In this document: one piece after another, positions 30,174 through 39,682 of the stretch | Layout of the letters: the number at the start of each line of letters is the position of its first letter | Numbering within the stretch: position 1 is the first letter of the stretch | Origin: Candidatus Accumulibacter meliphilus | GTDB lineage: Bacteria > Pseudomonadota > Gammaproteobacteria > Burkholderiales > Rhodocyclaceae | DNA length: 64,000 bases | Direction of reading: 5' to 3' | Assembly: GCA_003332265.1 (NCBI GenBank) | Contig: QPGA01000006.1 | Coordinates: forward strand, 33,400-97,399 | Notes under the pieces: generated by a model | Told to the model about the DNA's origin: nothing | The model's input: only the letters and a program-made list of their open reading frames with translations | Database searches by the model: none | Made by a program: the position numbers and the translations under genes

Positions 30174-31040
30174 TCAGCGACTGACTTGCGGCGCAGCGTC
30201 GCCAGCGGCTGTGACTTGCTCACCTGCCGCGCCGTCGCTGCTGCCATAACCAAGACGCCTGGACAGCGTTGCCGCCGCTTCCCGCGTGCCCTGCGCAATC
30301 GAGCTGTCCAGCTCGACGTCAAAGCTGCCGACGACGCCCAGTGCAGTAAGCGCCGCCACCATCCGACCGGTGTGCCCGAAAACCGGCGCACTAACGCCGT
30401 TGATCCCCGGCGTCATGCTGCCCGCCGCACGCGACATGCCGTCACGGCGAATGTCTTCGAGTTGCGAGCTCAGCGCCGACATCACTTCCGCCGAGGTCTT
30501 TCCCGCAGCCTCGGCGGTGGCCTGCACTTCGGCATCGAGCATCTTTTTGAGATAAGGCGAACGGTAAAAAGCGGAAAAGGCCAGCCCGGTCGCCGAGGTC
30601 GTCAGCGGCAGCACGACGCCGGTGCGCAGGGTGACGGTGACAGCACCGCCGGCTTCGACCCAGCGCACGCAGGTGGCGCCGTGATTACCCCACATGGCCA
30701 GGGCAACGGTGGCGCCGATCTGCTCGCAGAGGTCGTCGAGGACTGGCCCGGCCAGGCGCACCGGGTCCAGCCGCGCCAGACTGGCCAGCCCCAACTCCAG
30801 CGAAAACTCGCCGAGGTCGTAGCGCCCGGTATTGGCATCCTGTTCGACCAGCCCCATGCGCATGAAGCTCACCAGATAGCGACGGGCCTTTGCCGCCGGC
30901 ATGCCGGCGTTGCGGGCGACGTCGCGCAGCATCATCGACCGCTGGCTGGCCGCCAGGGCACGCAGCAGGCGCGTGCCGACTTCGATCGACTGAATACCCT
31001 GGCGCTGCGGAGTCGCCTCAGTGTCGTCGCGTACAGGCAT
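30174..31040 (-). CDS. IclR-family transcriptional regulator
   Basis: 288 residues. The N-terminal winged helix (GIQSIEVGTRLLRALAASQ at about 15-33) is followed by the IclR effector domain with ATGLAFSAFYRSPYLKKML. IclR proteins bind aromatic or carboxylic-acid effectors and control nearby catabolic genes. None is adjacent here, so the target is unknown. It is transcribed with the cysteine-cluster gene. Confidence 0.88.
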   Translation of the reverse strand: MPVRDDTEATPQRQGIQSIEVGTRLLRALAASQRSMMLRDVARNAGMPAAKARRYLVSFMRMGLVEQDANTGRYDLGEFSLELGLASLARLDPVRLAGPVLDDLCEQIGATVALAMWGNHGATCVRWVEAGGAVTVTLRTGVVLPLTTSATGLAFSAFYRSPYLKKMLDAEVQATAEAAGKTSAEVMSALSSQLEDIRRDGMSRAAGSMTPGINGVSAPVFGHTGRMVAALTALGVVGSFDVELDSSIAQGTREAAATLSRRLGYGSSDGAAGEQVTAAGDAAPQVSR

Positions 31041-31096
31041 CTTCGCAGCTCAGCGGCGGGTGCGAAGTGACCGGTAACAGGTCAAAGGGGCGCGGC

Positions 31097-31600
31097 TCAG
31101 GCAAGCGCCTGCAGCGCAGCGTCGTAATCGGGTTCGTCCTTGATTTCGGCAACCAGCTGGCCATGCAGCACCCGGTCGTCGCCGTCGAGCACGATCACTG
31201 CCCGCGCGGCGAGGCCGGCCAGCGGACCGTTGCTCAGAGAAACGCCATAGTCCTGGAGGAACTCGCGACCGCGCATGGTGGACAGCGTGAGCACCGACTC
31301 GAGACCCTCGGCAGCGCAGAAACGGCTCAGCGCAAACGGCAGATCGGCCGAGATACAAAGCACGACGGTGTTCGCCAGGCCGCTCGCCTTGGCATTGAAG
31401 GTACGCACCGACGTTGCGCAGGTCGGCGTGTCCACGCTCGGAAAGATGTTCAGGACCTTCCTCTGACCGGCAAAAGCGCTCAGCGAAACGTCGGCGAGAT
31501 CCTTGCCAACGAGGGTGAACGCAGGAGCCGTCTGACCTTTCTGCGGAAAATCGCCGCTAACCTGAAATGGGTTGCCACCGAGAGTTACTGTGCTCGTCAT
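31097..31600 (-). CDS. tpx: Thiol peroxidase Tpx
   Basis: 167 residues from the ATG at 31600 with AAAGGAA just upstream. The atypical 2-Cys peroxiredoxin pattern is clear: peroxidatic Cys in [14 protein letters not shown] and resolving Cys in [15 protein letters not shown]. It reduces hydrogen and alkyl peroxides with thioredoxin. It is a soluble protein, periplasmic or cytoplasmic by species; no signal peptide is visible. It follows the GGDEF gene after a ~280-bp gap with no clear ORF. Confidence 0.93.
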   Translation of the reverse strand: MTSTVTLGGNPFQVSGDFPQKGQTAPAFTLVGKDLADVSLSAFAGQRKVLNIFPSVDTPTCATSVRTFNAKASGLANTVVLCISADLPFALSRFCAAEGLESVLTLSTMRGREFLQDYGVSLSNGPLAGLAARAVIVLDGDDRVLHGQLVAEIKDEPDYDAALQALA

Positions 31601-31877
31601 GTTGATTCCTTTGTTTTCTGGAGAAAGTGTGGTGCAAGTTGGCAATCGATCGGCACCGTGTGTGGGCGCCTGGCCTGACCGTTCTGGTCAGCGCTCTTTG
31701 GTCATTATTTCACGGTGGAAGTTCTCGAACCACCGCTGCGTCAACTTTGCTCGACCTGCATCGCCCGCGACTGGCATCCTCCTTGACCGCGAACGGGGGC
31801 AGGCCGCTCACTCTGCCGGCGATGCCGCGAGCTGGCCATTCGCCAGTCCGCGTGCCAAGCAGTCTGCTGCTCTGCAC

Positions 31878-33311
31878 CTACTGAACCTGCCTGGCATGCA
31901 TGCGGTAGCCGTTGCGACCAGCCGTCTTGGCACGATACATCGCCGCATCGGCGTCGCGCAGCAGGCTTCCGTGGTCATCGCTGTCCTCGGGATAGAGCGC
32001 GATGCCAATGCTGCAACCGACCTGCACGCAATGCTCGTCAAGCTGAAACGGCTGCCTGACCGTCTCGATGATGCGCTGCATCACGCCTTCGACGGCCTCT
32101 CGAGACTCCGGCTCGGCCAGCACGATGACGAACTCGTCGCCACCGATTCGGGCAACGGTGTCGGAAGCGCGCACCATCGTCAGCAGGCGCTTGGCGAGCT
32201 CGACCAGTAGAGCATCACCGACCGCATGCCCCATGGCGTCATTGATCGGCTTGAAGTGATCGAGGTCCAGGAAAGCGAGTGCCAGCAGGCGTTTGTGTCG
32301 CGCCGCCTGCGACAGGGCGAGATTGATGCGCTCCTCGAGCACCATGCGGTTGGCGAGTCCAGTGAGCGGGTCTTGCCGGGCGAGAGCTTTCAACTGCACT
32401 TCGTAGTGCTTTTGCTTGCTGATGTCCTGCAGCGTCTCGACGGCGCCAATGGGGCGTCCATCGGCGCCGTGTAGAGGCGCCGCGGTGAAGTACAACCAGC
32501 GCCCGCCGCCCGGGAACTGCGGAAAATAGTCCCTGGCTTCCCAGGCACCGGCGATCAAGGGTGAAGGTCGCAGCTGGTCGGCGTAGAGCTCGCCCATTTG
32601 GCCCTCCGTCGCATCGAGCACCAGGTCGGCCATGACCGGTCGCGGATGCGGATAGAACGGTCGCCACTGCTCGCGCGAGCCGACCATCTGCACGGCCGGC
32701 GCCCCGAGGATCGCCTCGCAGGCGCGATTCCAGTGTGTGACGCGATGCTCGGCGTCAATGACGAAGGTCGGCACCGGCGAGCCCTGAACGATTTCAGACA
32801 ACAGCAAGGCAGCATCGCTGGCCGCCCGCTCGGCTGCCCGCTGCGCGGTGACGTCGCGCAGCGTCTCCACGGCGCCGACGACAACGCCGCTCTCGTCGTA
32901 CAGGGCGGCGGCGCTGAAGACCAGCCACTTGCCGCCATCGGGCATCCGCGGGAAGAACTCTTCGAGCTCCCAAGCGTCCTCGAGCGAAGCCGATGGACGA
33001 TATTTTCCGGCGTAATAGCGTTCGAGATCCTCCAGCCGTGAGCCATTCAGAGCGAGATCTGCGATCACCGGTCGCGAGTTCTGGTAGAACGCGGACCACG
33101 CTCGCGTCGTCCCCAGCACGGAATCCTGAGAAACCCCGGTAAGCTTCTCGCACGCCCGGTTCCAATGCACGACGCGGTGCTCGGCGTCAATCACGAACAT
33201 CGGGATCGGTATGGCTTCCACGACCTGCCTGGCCCAGGTCGACGAAAGCTGCTCTCGGGAACGATCGATACCTCCACCGTTGTTCATGCCGGGCCCTCCA
33301 TTGGCGGACAT
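31878..33311 (-). CDS. PAS-PAS-GGDEF diguanylate cyclase
   Basis: 477 residues with two PAS domains (about 22-145 and 150-275) that share the phrases VIDAEHRVVHWNRACE and VIDAEHRVTHWNRACE, so the second is a recent duplicate of the first. The GGDEF domain (about 300-465) has intact GGDEF and an RxxD (RASD) inhibitory site. It makes c-di-GMP from GTP. There is no membrane segment. A 120-bp repeat lies immediately upstream of its start. Confidence 0.92.
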   Translation of the reverse strand: MSANGGPGMNNGGGIDRSREQLSSTWARQVVEAIPIPMFVIDAEHRVVHWNRACEKLTGVSQDSVLGTTRAWSAFYQNSRPVIADLALNGSRLEDLERYYAGKYRPSASLEDAWELEEFFPRMPDGGKWLVFSAAALYDESGVVVGAVETLRDVTAQRAAERAASDAALLLSEIVQGSPVPTFVIDAEHRVTHWNRACEAILGAPAVQMVGSREQWRPFYPHPRPVMADLVLDATEGQMGELYADQLRPSPLIAGAWEARDYFPQFPGGGRWLYFTAAPLHGADGRPIGAVETLQDISKQKHYEVQLKALARQDPLTGLANRMVLEERINLALSQAARHKRLLALAFLDLDHFKPINDAMGHAVGDALLVELAKRLLTMVRASDTVARIGGDEFVIVLAEPESREAVEGVMQRIIETVRQPFQLDEHCVQVGCSIGIALYPEDSDDHGSLLRDADAAMYRAKTAGRNGYRMHARQVQ

Positions 33312-33314
33312 TTA

Positions 33315-33434
33315 CCGTGAAAGTCGCGTCCGCGACTCACGAATCTCCCTTCTCCACCTGCGGGAGAAGGGTCGGAAACGAGGGGAACGGTCACGACATT
33401 CATCATCAGGAGAGTCTCGACATGTCATCACCGT
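33315..33434 (+). repeat. 120-bp hairpin repeat, copy d
   Basis: Begins CCGTGAAAGTCGC and ends CATGTCATCACCGT, preceded by TA (33313-33314) but followed by TT. Its stem arms are retained (TCGCGTCCGCGA replaces the GCAA loop version). This is the most diverged copy and sits just upstream of the diguanylate cyclase start. Confidence 0.8.
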
Positions 33435-33613
33435 TTGGGTATATCAGACAGTATTCAAAAGCTGCACGACGCGGCTGGCGAAAAGAAATGAACCCGAAAG
33501 GAGCTTTTTTTGCGCAAGGTAGCTGATTGCTAACAATTTGTCAGGTTTACCGCAGACGGATTGCTCGCATCGCCTTGTATTTGATCCATCTCTTCGACAG
33601 CCAGGGAAGTGCG

Positions 33614-34303
33614 ATGTCCGCGATCACCCAAATCAGCGAAAGCAGCCAAATGCTGCTCGGCAACTCTGCCGCAATACTGCCTTTTTCCGCCTTCGTGCTG
33701 GCCAGCCTGGTACTCGCGGCCACACCGGGACCGGGAGTGATCTATATCGTGGCGCGCACCCTGGCCCAGGGCCGGCGAGCCGGGCTGGTTTCGCTGGCCG
33801 GCGTCGCGCTCGGCAACCTGGCCAACGCCGTCGGCGCGTCAATCGGCCTCGCAGCGCTGTTTGCCGCCTCGGCTCTGGCATTTACCGTCGTCAAGTACGC
33901 TGGCGCAGCCTATCTTGTCTATCTGGGCGTCAAAGCGCTCGGCGAAGGCGCTGCACGGCAAACGGACAAGGCCACTTTCGGCGCCGCCGAGCTTACGCCG
34001 ATATTTCGCGATGGCTTTGTCGTCGCGCTGCTCAACCCCAAGACGGCGCTGTTTTTCGCCGCCTTCCTGCCGCAGTTCGTCGACCCAATGACGTCGGCAC
34101 TGTTGCAGAGCGTGCTTCTGGGATTGCTGTTCGTGTTCATCGCCGTCGTCACCGACTGCCTTTACGTGCTGACCGCGAGTGCGGTGCAGCCAGCGTTGCT
34201 GCGCCACGGGCGGCTACGCGGCGCCGGCCACTACCTGAGTGCCGGGGTCCTGATCGGCCTCGGCGTCCTCGCCGCCGTCACGGGAACGCGCAGCAGCAAA
34301 TAG
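33614..34303 (+). CDS. LysE/RhtB-family exporter
   Basis: 229 residues from the ATG at 33614, with AGGGAAG upstream. About six transmembrane helices. The family motif ATPGPGVIYIVARTLAQGRRAG follows the first helix, and LLNPKTALFFAAFLPQF is the second conserved block. It exports amino acids or related compounds across the inner membrane; the substrate is unknown. The upstream ~180 bp after repeat d has no gene. Confidence 0.88.
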   Translation: MSAITQISESSQMLLGNSAAILPFSAFVLASLVLAATPGPGVIYIVARTLAQGRRAGLVSLAGVALGNLANAVGASIGLAALFAASALAFTVVKYAGAAYLVYLGVKALGEGAARQTDKATFGAAELTPIFRDGFVVALLNPKTALFFAAFLPQFVDPMTSALLQSVLLGLLFVFIAVVTDCLYVLTASAVQPALLRHGRLRGAGHYLSAGVLIGLGVLAAVTGTRSSK

Positions 34304-34366
34304 CCTCAGGCGGAGCGTCATGAGGGCCGCGCCGGCGATGCCGTCTCTCCCCTGACAGCAAAAGCA

Positions 34367-34429
34367 CTAACTATCCGGCTCGACCATCATGTCGCACACC
34401 AGGTCTTCCACTTTGCTTTCTATTGGCAT
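34367..34429 (-). pseudogene. Tiny YHS-like ORF, probable remnant
   Basis: Twenty codons with a good GGAG ribosome-binding site, reading MPIESKVEDLVCDMMVEPDS. The LVCDMMVEP segment resembles the start of a YHS metal-binding domain (DPVCGMMVDP). It lies 17 bp past the copper ATPase stop on the same strand. A complete YHS protein would be ~50 residues longer, and the following sequence does not continue it, so it looks truncated. Confidence 0.45.
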
Positions 34430-34445
34430 CGCTTTCTCCCTCAAG

Positions 34446-36869
34446 TCAGATAGAGATCCTGCGCAGCCGCAAGGCGTTGCTAATCACCGAGATCGACGAC
34501 AGACTCATCGCCGCGGCGGCAAAAATCGGTGACACCAGGATGCCCAGGAAGGGATACAGGATGCCCGCGGCGACCGGAACCCCGGCGGCGTTGTAGACCA
34601 GGGCAAAGAACAGGTTCTGTTTGATGTTGCGCATCGTCGCCCGGGCCAGACGGCGGGCGCGCACGATACCGTTGAGGTCACCCTTCACCAGCGTGAAGCC
34701 GGCGCTCTCGATGGCCACGTCGGCGCCAGTGCCCATGGCGATGCCGACGTCGGCCTGCGCCAGTGCCGGCGCATCGTTGACGCCGTCGCCGGCCATCGCC
34801 ACGTGGTGGCCTTTGGCCTGCAAATCCTTGATGATCCGTGCCTTGTCGGCCGGCAGTACGTCGGCACGGATTTCGTCGATGCCCAGGCGGCCGGCGACGG
34901 CACGCGCCGTGCGTTCGTTGTCGCCGGTGGCCATGATGATCGTTAGGCCCTCGGCGTGCAGCGCCTTGAGTGCTTCGGGCGTACTCTCCTTGACCGGGTC
35001 GGCGACGCTGACCAGGCCGGTGATTTCTGCACCAATCAAGATGAACATCACTGTCTCCCCCTCGTCACGGCGGGCGTTGGCCGCCCCGACAAAGCTGCCG
35101 CCATCGAGGCCCAGTTCAGTGAGCAGGGCGGCATTGCCCAGGGCCACCGCCTGGCCATCGACGACGCCCTTCACACCTTTGCCGGTGAGAGCCTCGAACT
35201 CGTCAGCCTTGGCCAGGTCGATGCCACGCTCTTCGGCTCCCCTGACGATGGCTTCGGCCAGCGGGTGTTCAGAACCTCGTTCCAGACTGGCCGCGAGGCG
35301 CAGCACTTCGTCTTCCCTGTGCCCGGCAGCGGGCAACACTGCCACCAGCTTCGGTTTGCCGACGGTCAGCGTGCCGGTCTTGTCGACGATCAGCGTGTCG
35401 ACCTTCGCGAAGCGCTCCAGCGCTTCGGCGTTCTTGATCAGCACGCCGGCCTGCGCGCCGCGCCCGGTAGCGGTCATGATCGACATCGGCGTCGCCAGGC
35501 CGAGCGCGCAAGGACAGGCGATGATCAGCACCGCCACCGCTGCGACCAGAGCATAGGAAAGCGCCGGTGCCGGTCCCCAGGTCGCCCAGGCGATGAACGC
35601 CAGGATGGCGATGCCGATCACTGCCGGAACGAACTTGCCGGCGACCGCGTCGGCGAGCTTCTGGATCGGCGCCCGCGAGCGTTGCGCGTTGGCAACCATG
35701 TCGACGATCTGGCTGAGCACGGTGTCGCCTCCGACCCGCTGCGCTTCGATGATCAAGGACCCGGTGCCGTTGACCGTCGCCCCGGTGACCCTGTCGCCGG
35801 CGACCTTCTCCACCGGTACCGGCTCGCCCGAGATCATCGACTCGTCGATCGACGAGTGACCTTCGCGCACGATGCCATCGACCGGCACCTTGTCGCCGGG
35901 GCGCACCCGCAGGTGCTCGCCGACGACAACGTCCTCAAGAGGGATTTCCTCCTCGCGCCCGTCGGCACGGATCACGTGCGCCGTCTTGGCGGCGAGGTCG
36001 AGCAGCGCGCGGATCGCCGAACCGGTGCGCTCACGCGCGCCCAGCTCCATCACCTGCCCGAGCAGAACCAGGACAACGATGACCGCACCGGCCTCGAAAT
36101 AGACGCCCACATGCCCCTGCGCGTCGCCGAAGCCATCCGGGAACAGCCCTGGAAAGAGGACTGCGACGATGCTGAACAGATACGCCGAGCCAACGCCCAG
36201 GCCGATCAGGGTGAACATGTTGAGGCTGCGATTGACGACCGATTTGACGCCGCGCACGAAGAACGGCCAGCCGGCCCACAGCACCACCGGCGTACTCAGG
36301 ACCAGCTCGACCCATAGCGCCGTGCGTTCACCGAGCAGATCGCGTACGAAGCCCAGACCGAGGAAGGGCCCCATGGTCAGGATCAGCAAAGGGATGGTCA
36401 GCACGGCACCGATCCGGAAGCGGCGCCTGAAATCGACCAGCTCGGGGTTGGGGCCTTCGTCAGCGCTCGGAACGCCGATGGGCTCCAGGGCCATGCCGCA
36501 TTTCGGGCAATCTCCGGGCGCATCGCGAACGATTTCGGGGTGCATCGGGCAGGTGTATTGCGTGCCGGCCGGCGCTGAAGGCGCTTGCTCCGCGTGCTTC
36601 TTGTGCGCGCCAGTCAGGTAGTGCGCAGGATGCGCAGCAAACCTGTCGTGACATTTCTGTGAGCAGAAGTGCCAGGTCTTGCGCTCGTGCTCGAAGCTCG
36701 GCTTGCCAGCGCCAAGCGTGACGGACATGCCGCAAACCGGATCCTTGACCGTCCTGGCGCCGGCGGCATCGTGACCAGGGTGCAAGTCGTGGGTGGCGTG
36801 CGAATGCTCGGGCTGGTGATGCGGATGTTCGTGCCCGCTCGACCGTGCCTCGTTTGTCTTCGTGTTCAT
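34446..36869 (-). CDS. YHS-containing P1B-type copper/silver-translocating ATPase
   Basis: 807 residues. It has a His-rich N-terminus ([12 protein letters not shown]), a YHS domain (DPVCGMSV near 45, ending near residue 90), and a heavy-metal-binding box YTCPMHPEI...[10 protein letters not shown]. The ATPase core has eight helices, the CPC motif in [18 protein letters not shown], and [20 protein letters not shown]. It exports Cu+ or Ag+ from the cytoplasm. It is transcribed towards the LysE gene and away from the beta-propeller gene. A MerR-type dyad lies in its promoter region. Confidence 0.94.
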   Translation of the reverse strand: MNTKTNEARSSGHEHPHHQPEHSHATHDLHPGHDAAGARTVKDPVCGMSVTLGAGKPSFEHERKTWHFCSQKCHDRFAAHPAHYLTGAHKKHAEQAPSAPAGTQYTCPMHPEIVRDAPGDCPKCGMALEPIGVPSADEGPNPELVDFRRRFRIGAVLTIPLLILTMGPFLGLGFVRDLLGERTALWVELVLSTPVVLWAGWPFFVRGVKSVVNRSLNMFTLIGLGVGSAYLFSIVAVLFPGLFPDGFGDAQGHVGVYFEAGAVIVVLVLLGQVMELGARERTGSAIRALLDLAAKTAHVIRADGREEEIPLEDVVVGEHLRVRPGDKVPVDGIVREGHSSIDESMISGEPVPVEKVAGDRVTGATVNGTGSLIIEAQRVGGDTVLSQIVDMVANAQRSRAPIQKLADAVAGKFVPAVIGIAILAFIAWATWGPAPALSYALVAAVAVLIIACPCALGLATPMSIMTATGRGAQAGVLIKNAEALERFAKVDTLIVDKTGTLTVGKPKLVAVLPAAGHREDEVLRLAASLERGSEHPLAEAIVRGAEERGIDLAKADEFEALTGKGVKGVVDGQAVALGNAALLTELGLDGGSFVGAANARRDEGETVMFILIGAEITGLVSVADPVKESTPEALKALHAEGLTIIMATGDNERTARAVAGRLGIDEIRADVLPADKARIIKDLQAKGHHVAMAGDGVNDAPALAQADVGIAMGTGADVAIESAGFTLVKGDLNGIVRARRLARATMRNIKQNLFFALVYNAAGVPVAAGILYPFLGILVSPIFAAAAMSLSSISVISNALRLRRISI

Positions 36870-36904
36870 GGCAGTCCTTTCAAGGGAGTACTGCTAGCAG
36901 TTTC

Positions 36905-36927
36905 GACCTGCGTGTCGCTCACAGGTC
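36905..36927 (-). promoter_or_regulatory. Possible MerR-type operator for the ATPase
   Basis: GACCTG-N11-CAGGTC forms an inverted repeat just upstream of the ATPase gene, with TTGACC at its 5' edge on the minus strand that could be a -35 element. This resembles CueR/MerR operators in form, but the -10 is weak and no binding was tested. The MerR gene at 38951 is the nearest candidate regulator. Confidence 0.35.
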
Positions 36928-36940
36928 AAGCGCTATTTCT

Positions 36941-37930
36941 TCAAGGCACCACCGCCAGCTGATGTCCTTCGCCGCCGGGTAGGGCGATGGTGTCCAACAC
37001 TTCCAGCGAGGTTTGATCTACCACCCAGATCTTCGGGTCCTTGCGGCTGGAGACGTAGAGCTTGCCGGTGCCGCGCACGGCCCCCAGGTGATACGGCGCC
37101 GGCGCAAGCGGCAACACGCGGCGCTCGTCGGTCTGCGGATCGAGGGCCACCAGCTTGTCTTCGGAGATCAGGCTGACAAAGAGCCAGCGACAGTCATCGC
37201 TGATGTCGAGCCCGTGCAGGCGCTTGCCCATCTTGTATTCGCGCTCGACCTTGCCGGCCTCCAGTGAAACCGCGCTGACGGCGCCGCTGCGCGCGTTGGC
37301 CACGTACAGGCGTTTGCCATCGGGTGCCAGCAGCATGTGCTCTGGTGAGGCGCCGGCATCCAGGGTGCGTGTGACCTTCCAGTCGGCGGTATCAATCTCG
37401 CTGATCGTGCCGTTGCCGCTGTTGTTGACGTAGACCCGTTTGCCATCGGGGGTGACCACGGCGTAGTTCGGCGCCGGCCCGGTGGGTACGGTGCGGACGA
37501 CCTTGTTCTCGGTCAGGTCGGCGACACTGATGCCGCCGCGCGTCGGATGCGTCGACAGCACGTAGCGACCATCGGGTGTGATCGCCTGATGATGCGTCCA
37601 CCCGACCACAGGAATGGTCGACATGACGTGGCCGTGCGCGGGATGAATCACCGCCAGCTTGCTGTTTGCCGTATCGATCGGGGCACCTTGTGGCAAGGGT
37701 GTCTCCGACAGGCTGCCGGCGACCAGGTATTCGCCATCCGGAGTGGCGACCAGACCGTGCGGGTTGTCGACACCGTCGAAGGTCGCGGTGATGCGATTGC
37801 TCGCTGCGTCGACGGCGATGACCTTGTTGGCCGAACCGAGCGGGATATAGACCGTCAGGCCGGCCCAGGCCGCTTTTGCCGAGAGCGTAATGACTATGGC
37901 CGTCGCAGCCAGACTCAAAGTGCGTTTCAT
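36941..37930 (-). CDS. YncE-like secreted beta-propeller protein
   Basis: 329 residues with a signal peptide ending near AWA (about residue 23), then repeated blades such as VATPDGEYLVAGS and VVTPDGKRVYVNNSGNGTISEIDT. The pattern is that of seven-bladed YVTN/cytochrome d1-like propellers, without a haem motif. Its place between a copper ATPase and cop genes suggests a periplasmic role in copper handling, which is inference. Confidence 0.75.
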   Translation of the reverse strand: MKRTLSLAATAIVITLSAKAAWAGLTVYIPLGSANKVIAVDAASNRITATFDGVDNPHGLVATPDGEYLVAGSLSETPLPQGAPIDTANSKLAVIHPAHGHVMSTIPVVGWTHHQAITPDGRYVLSTHPTRGGISVADLTENKVVRTVPTGPAPNYAVVTPDGKRVYVNNSGNGTISEIDTADWKVTRTLDAGASPEHMLLAPDGKRLYVANARSGAVSAVSLEAGKVEREYKMGKRLHGLDISDDCRWLFVSLISEDKLVALDPQTDERRVLPLAPAPYHLGAVRGTGKLYVSSRKDPKIWVVDQTSLEVLDTIALPGGEGHQLAVVP

Positions 37931-38008
37931 ATTGATTTCCTTCTTGCGAGAGTAAGTTTCGTCAGGTCCTGGCGTAGGTTGGTCACAGTACCAGGCGTGC
38001 TCGTTTGG

Positions 38009-38090
38009 TCATCGGATGCTGAGTTCCTGACGCATGTAATGCACGACTGCCTTGATATCCTCGTCGCTCAAGCCAGGGTTGCCGCCGCGT
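38009..38090 (-). pseudogene. Remnant of a cytochrome c C-terminus
   Basis: The frame shifted against the methyltransferase gene reads [20 protein letters not shown] and ends QELSIR then stop. This is the usual last helix of a class I cytochrome c. No haem motif or start precedes it; instead it fuses to the 3' end of the methyltransferase gene. A deletion joining the two genes explains both. Confidence 0.6.
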
Positions 38091-38646
38091 CGCGTTCCTC
38101 GTGGCGTGCAAGGCGCAGGTAGACAACGACCATGATGGGGAACATCGCCAGGGTGATTAGCGTCGGCCACTGCAGCAGGAAGCCGACCATGATCAGGATG
38201 AACCCCAGGTACTGCGGATGGCGCAAGCGCGCATAGGGTCCGGTAGTGGCCAGCACGCCGCTCGCCTGCGCCGCGTAGAGTACGCGCCACGCCGCAGTCA
38301 GTAGCCAGAAACCAGCGCCGATGAGGACCATCGACAGCAGGTGGAACGGCCCGAAATGCGGGTTCGATCGCCAGCCGAACATCACTTCCAGCAGGTGACC
38401 GGAGTCGTGCTGGAGGAAATCCACCCCCGGAAACTGTTGCGTCAGCCATCCGGAGAGCAAATAGATGGTCAGCGGGAAGCCGTACATCTCGGTGAACAGG
38501 GCGACGATGAATGCCGAAAACATGCCGAGCGTTCGCCAATCGCGCTTGCTGCGCGGCTTGAAGAAACTGAAGGCGAAGAAGATGAATACCGCAGAGTTGA
38601 CGATTACCAGCGACCACAGGCCGTAGGAAGATGACGCGTCGCTCAT
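38068..38646 (-). CDS. Isoprenylcysteine carboxyl methyltransferase-like membrane protein, truncated
   Basis: 192 residues with five or so transmembrane helices. The ICMT/phospholipid methyltransferase core is [20 protein letters not shown], followed by [12 protein letters not shown]. The family normally runs ~20 residues past this point, whereas here it ends in ATLA and stop. The sequence beyond is a cytochrome c tail in another frame, so the 3' end was replaced by deletion. Function may survive, since the active core is intact. The start overlaps the DUF2933 stop by 4 bp. Confidence 0.75.
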   Translation of the reverse strand: MSDASSSYGLWSLVIVNSAVFIFFAFSFFKPRSKRDWRTLGMFSAFIVALFTEMYGFPLTIYLLSGWLTQQFPGVDFLQHDSGHLLEVMFGWRSNPHFGPFHLLSMVLIGAGFWLLTAAWRVLYAAQASGVLATTGPYARLRHPQYLGFILIMVGFLLQWPTLITLAMFPIMVVVYLRLARHEERDAAATLA

Positions 38647-38924
38647 TTGTCGTCGGCCTTATTGGGTGTGTGGCCTTGAGCATTGTGATCACTATGACCA
38701 CCGTGGCCGCCGTGCATGAAAATGTGCATCAGCGGACAGGCAAGCAGGAACAGCCATGGCCACCAGGACGGCACCCAGGCCAGCACGTGCGTGCGATGCT
38801 CGACGGCGAGCAGAATCAGCGAGACAGCGGCGAAGCCGCCGAACACCCATGTGGCGCGTCGGCTGTTGCCGGCGCCAGGCGAGGCGGGGGATGTTGCGTT
38901 GGCGGAACGCTCATGCGTATTCAC
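38643..38924 (-). CDS. DUF2933 small membrane protein
   Basis: 93 residues with two hydrophobic segments ([16 protein letters not shown] and [16 protein letters not shown]) and a His-rich tail [15 protein letters not shown]. The [15 protein letters not shown] phrase is the hallmark of DUF2933, a family found mostly beside copper-resistance genes. The His and Met residues could bind copper. It is translationally coupled to the methyltransferase gene. Confidence 0.82.
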   Translation of the reverse strand: MNTHERSANATSPASPGAGNSRRATWVFGGFAAVSLILLAVEHRTHVLAWVPSWWPWLFLLACPLMHIFMHGGHGGHSDHNAQGHTPNKADDK

Positions 38925-38950
38925 AATTTGCTCCTTGGCGGGTTGGTCGA

Positions 38951-39391
38951 TTACGTTGCGTAAGGTCGCTCATGGCAAGCGAGCAGCGCCACACTTGTCG
39001 CGTCGATCAACGCACAGGTGGCGTGACCGTCGGGCTCGCCGTTCGGCATTTCCGCCCACAAGCTCAGTGCCAGTTCCAGGCGTGCCTGCAGGGCCTGCAT
39101 CTCGGCCACTCGTTCGCGCGTTTCGACGATGCGCCGCTGGACGATCTCTCTGACCATGGGGCAAGGCGTGCGACCGCGATCGGCCACGCCAAGAATCTCG
39201 GCAATTTCGTCCAGATGGAAGCCGAGACGCTTGGCGCGCAAAACAAAGCGCAGGCGATGGACATCGGTATCCTTGAAACGACGATAGCCGTTGTCAGGGT
39301 CAATCGCTGGAACCAGCAACCGGATGCTCGCGTAATAGCGGACGGTATCCGGAGTAACGCCCACCAGCCTCGCCACTTCGCTAACTTTCAC
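38951..39391 (-). CDS. MerR-family metal-responsive regulator
   Basis: About 146 residues from the GTG at 39391 with CAGGAG upstream. The N-terminal HTH is VSEVARLVGVTPDTVRYYAS and the linker is the usual long dimerisation helix. Cys residues in TPCPMVREI and in HATCALIDAT plus ALLACHE at the C-terminus could bind a metal such as Cu, Zn or Cd. Being beside the DUF2933 group and copRS, it probably controls part of this island; its metal is not settled by sequence. Confidence 0.85.
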   Translation of the reverse strand: MKVSEVARLVGVTPDTVRYYASIRLLVPAIDPDNGYRRFKDTDVHRLRFVLRAKRLGFHLDEIAEILGVADRGRTPCPMVREIVQRRIVETRERVAEMQALQARLELALSLWAEMPNGEPDGHATCALIDATSVALLACHERPYAT

Positions 39392-39422
39392 GAATTTTCT
39401 CCTGTCCAGAACCAGCGTTGAG

Positions 39423-39442
39423 CAGCCCCGCACGGGGCTTTT
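39423..39442 (+). terminator. Hairpin with T-run upstream of merR
   Basis: AGCCCC-GCAC-GGGGCT then TTTT is a compact terminator-like stem on the plus strand, 30 bp before the merR start. No plus-strand gene ends just before it, so its role is unclear. Confidence 0.4.
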
Positions 39443-39682
39443 TCAGGGAAGAGAGTGGTCGCCTTGGATTCCGTGCAGGCACCAGATATTCGCGCATGTC
39501 CTGTATCTGCCGCCTGGCGCGCCGGGGTTCTTGCCTTGCAGCACCCTTTACCTTTGCCCATGGTGCCAGTCGGATCCCCACGAGGAGATGACTGCAGGAT
39601 TACGGTTCAGTCACCTGTCGTGGTAGGTGCCACCACGGGCGCTAGTTGGAGGGCAGCAAATCCTGACGACACGACCGATAGC

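Noticed and set aside
39443-39682. Dyad-like sequence GCACC...GGTGC near 39538-39565 between merR and copS as a possible MerR operator
   Set aside because: Half-sites do not match MerR/CueR operators and no promoter with 19-bp spacing was found.
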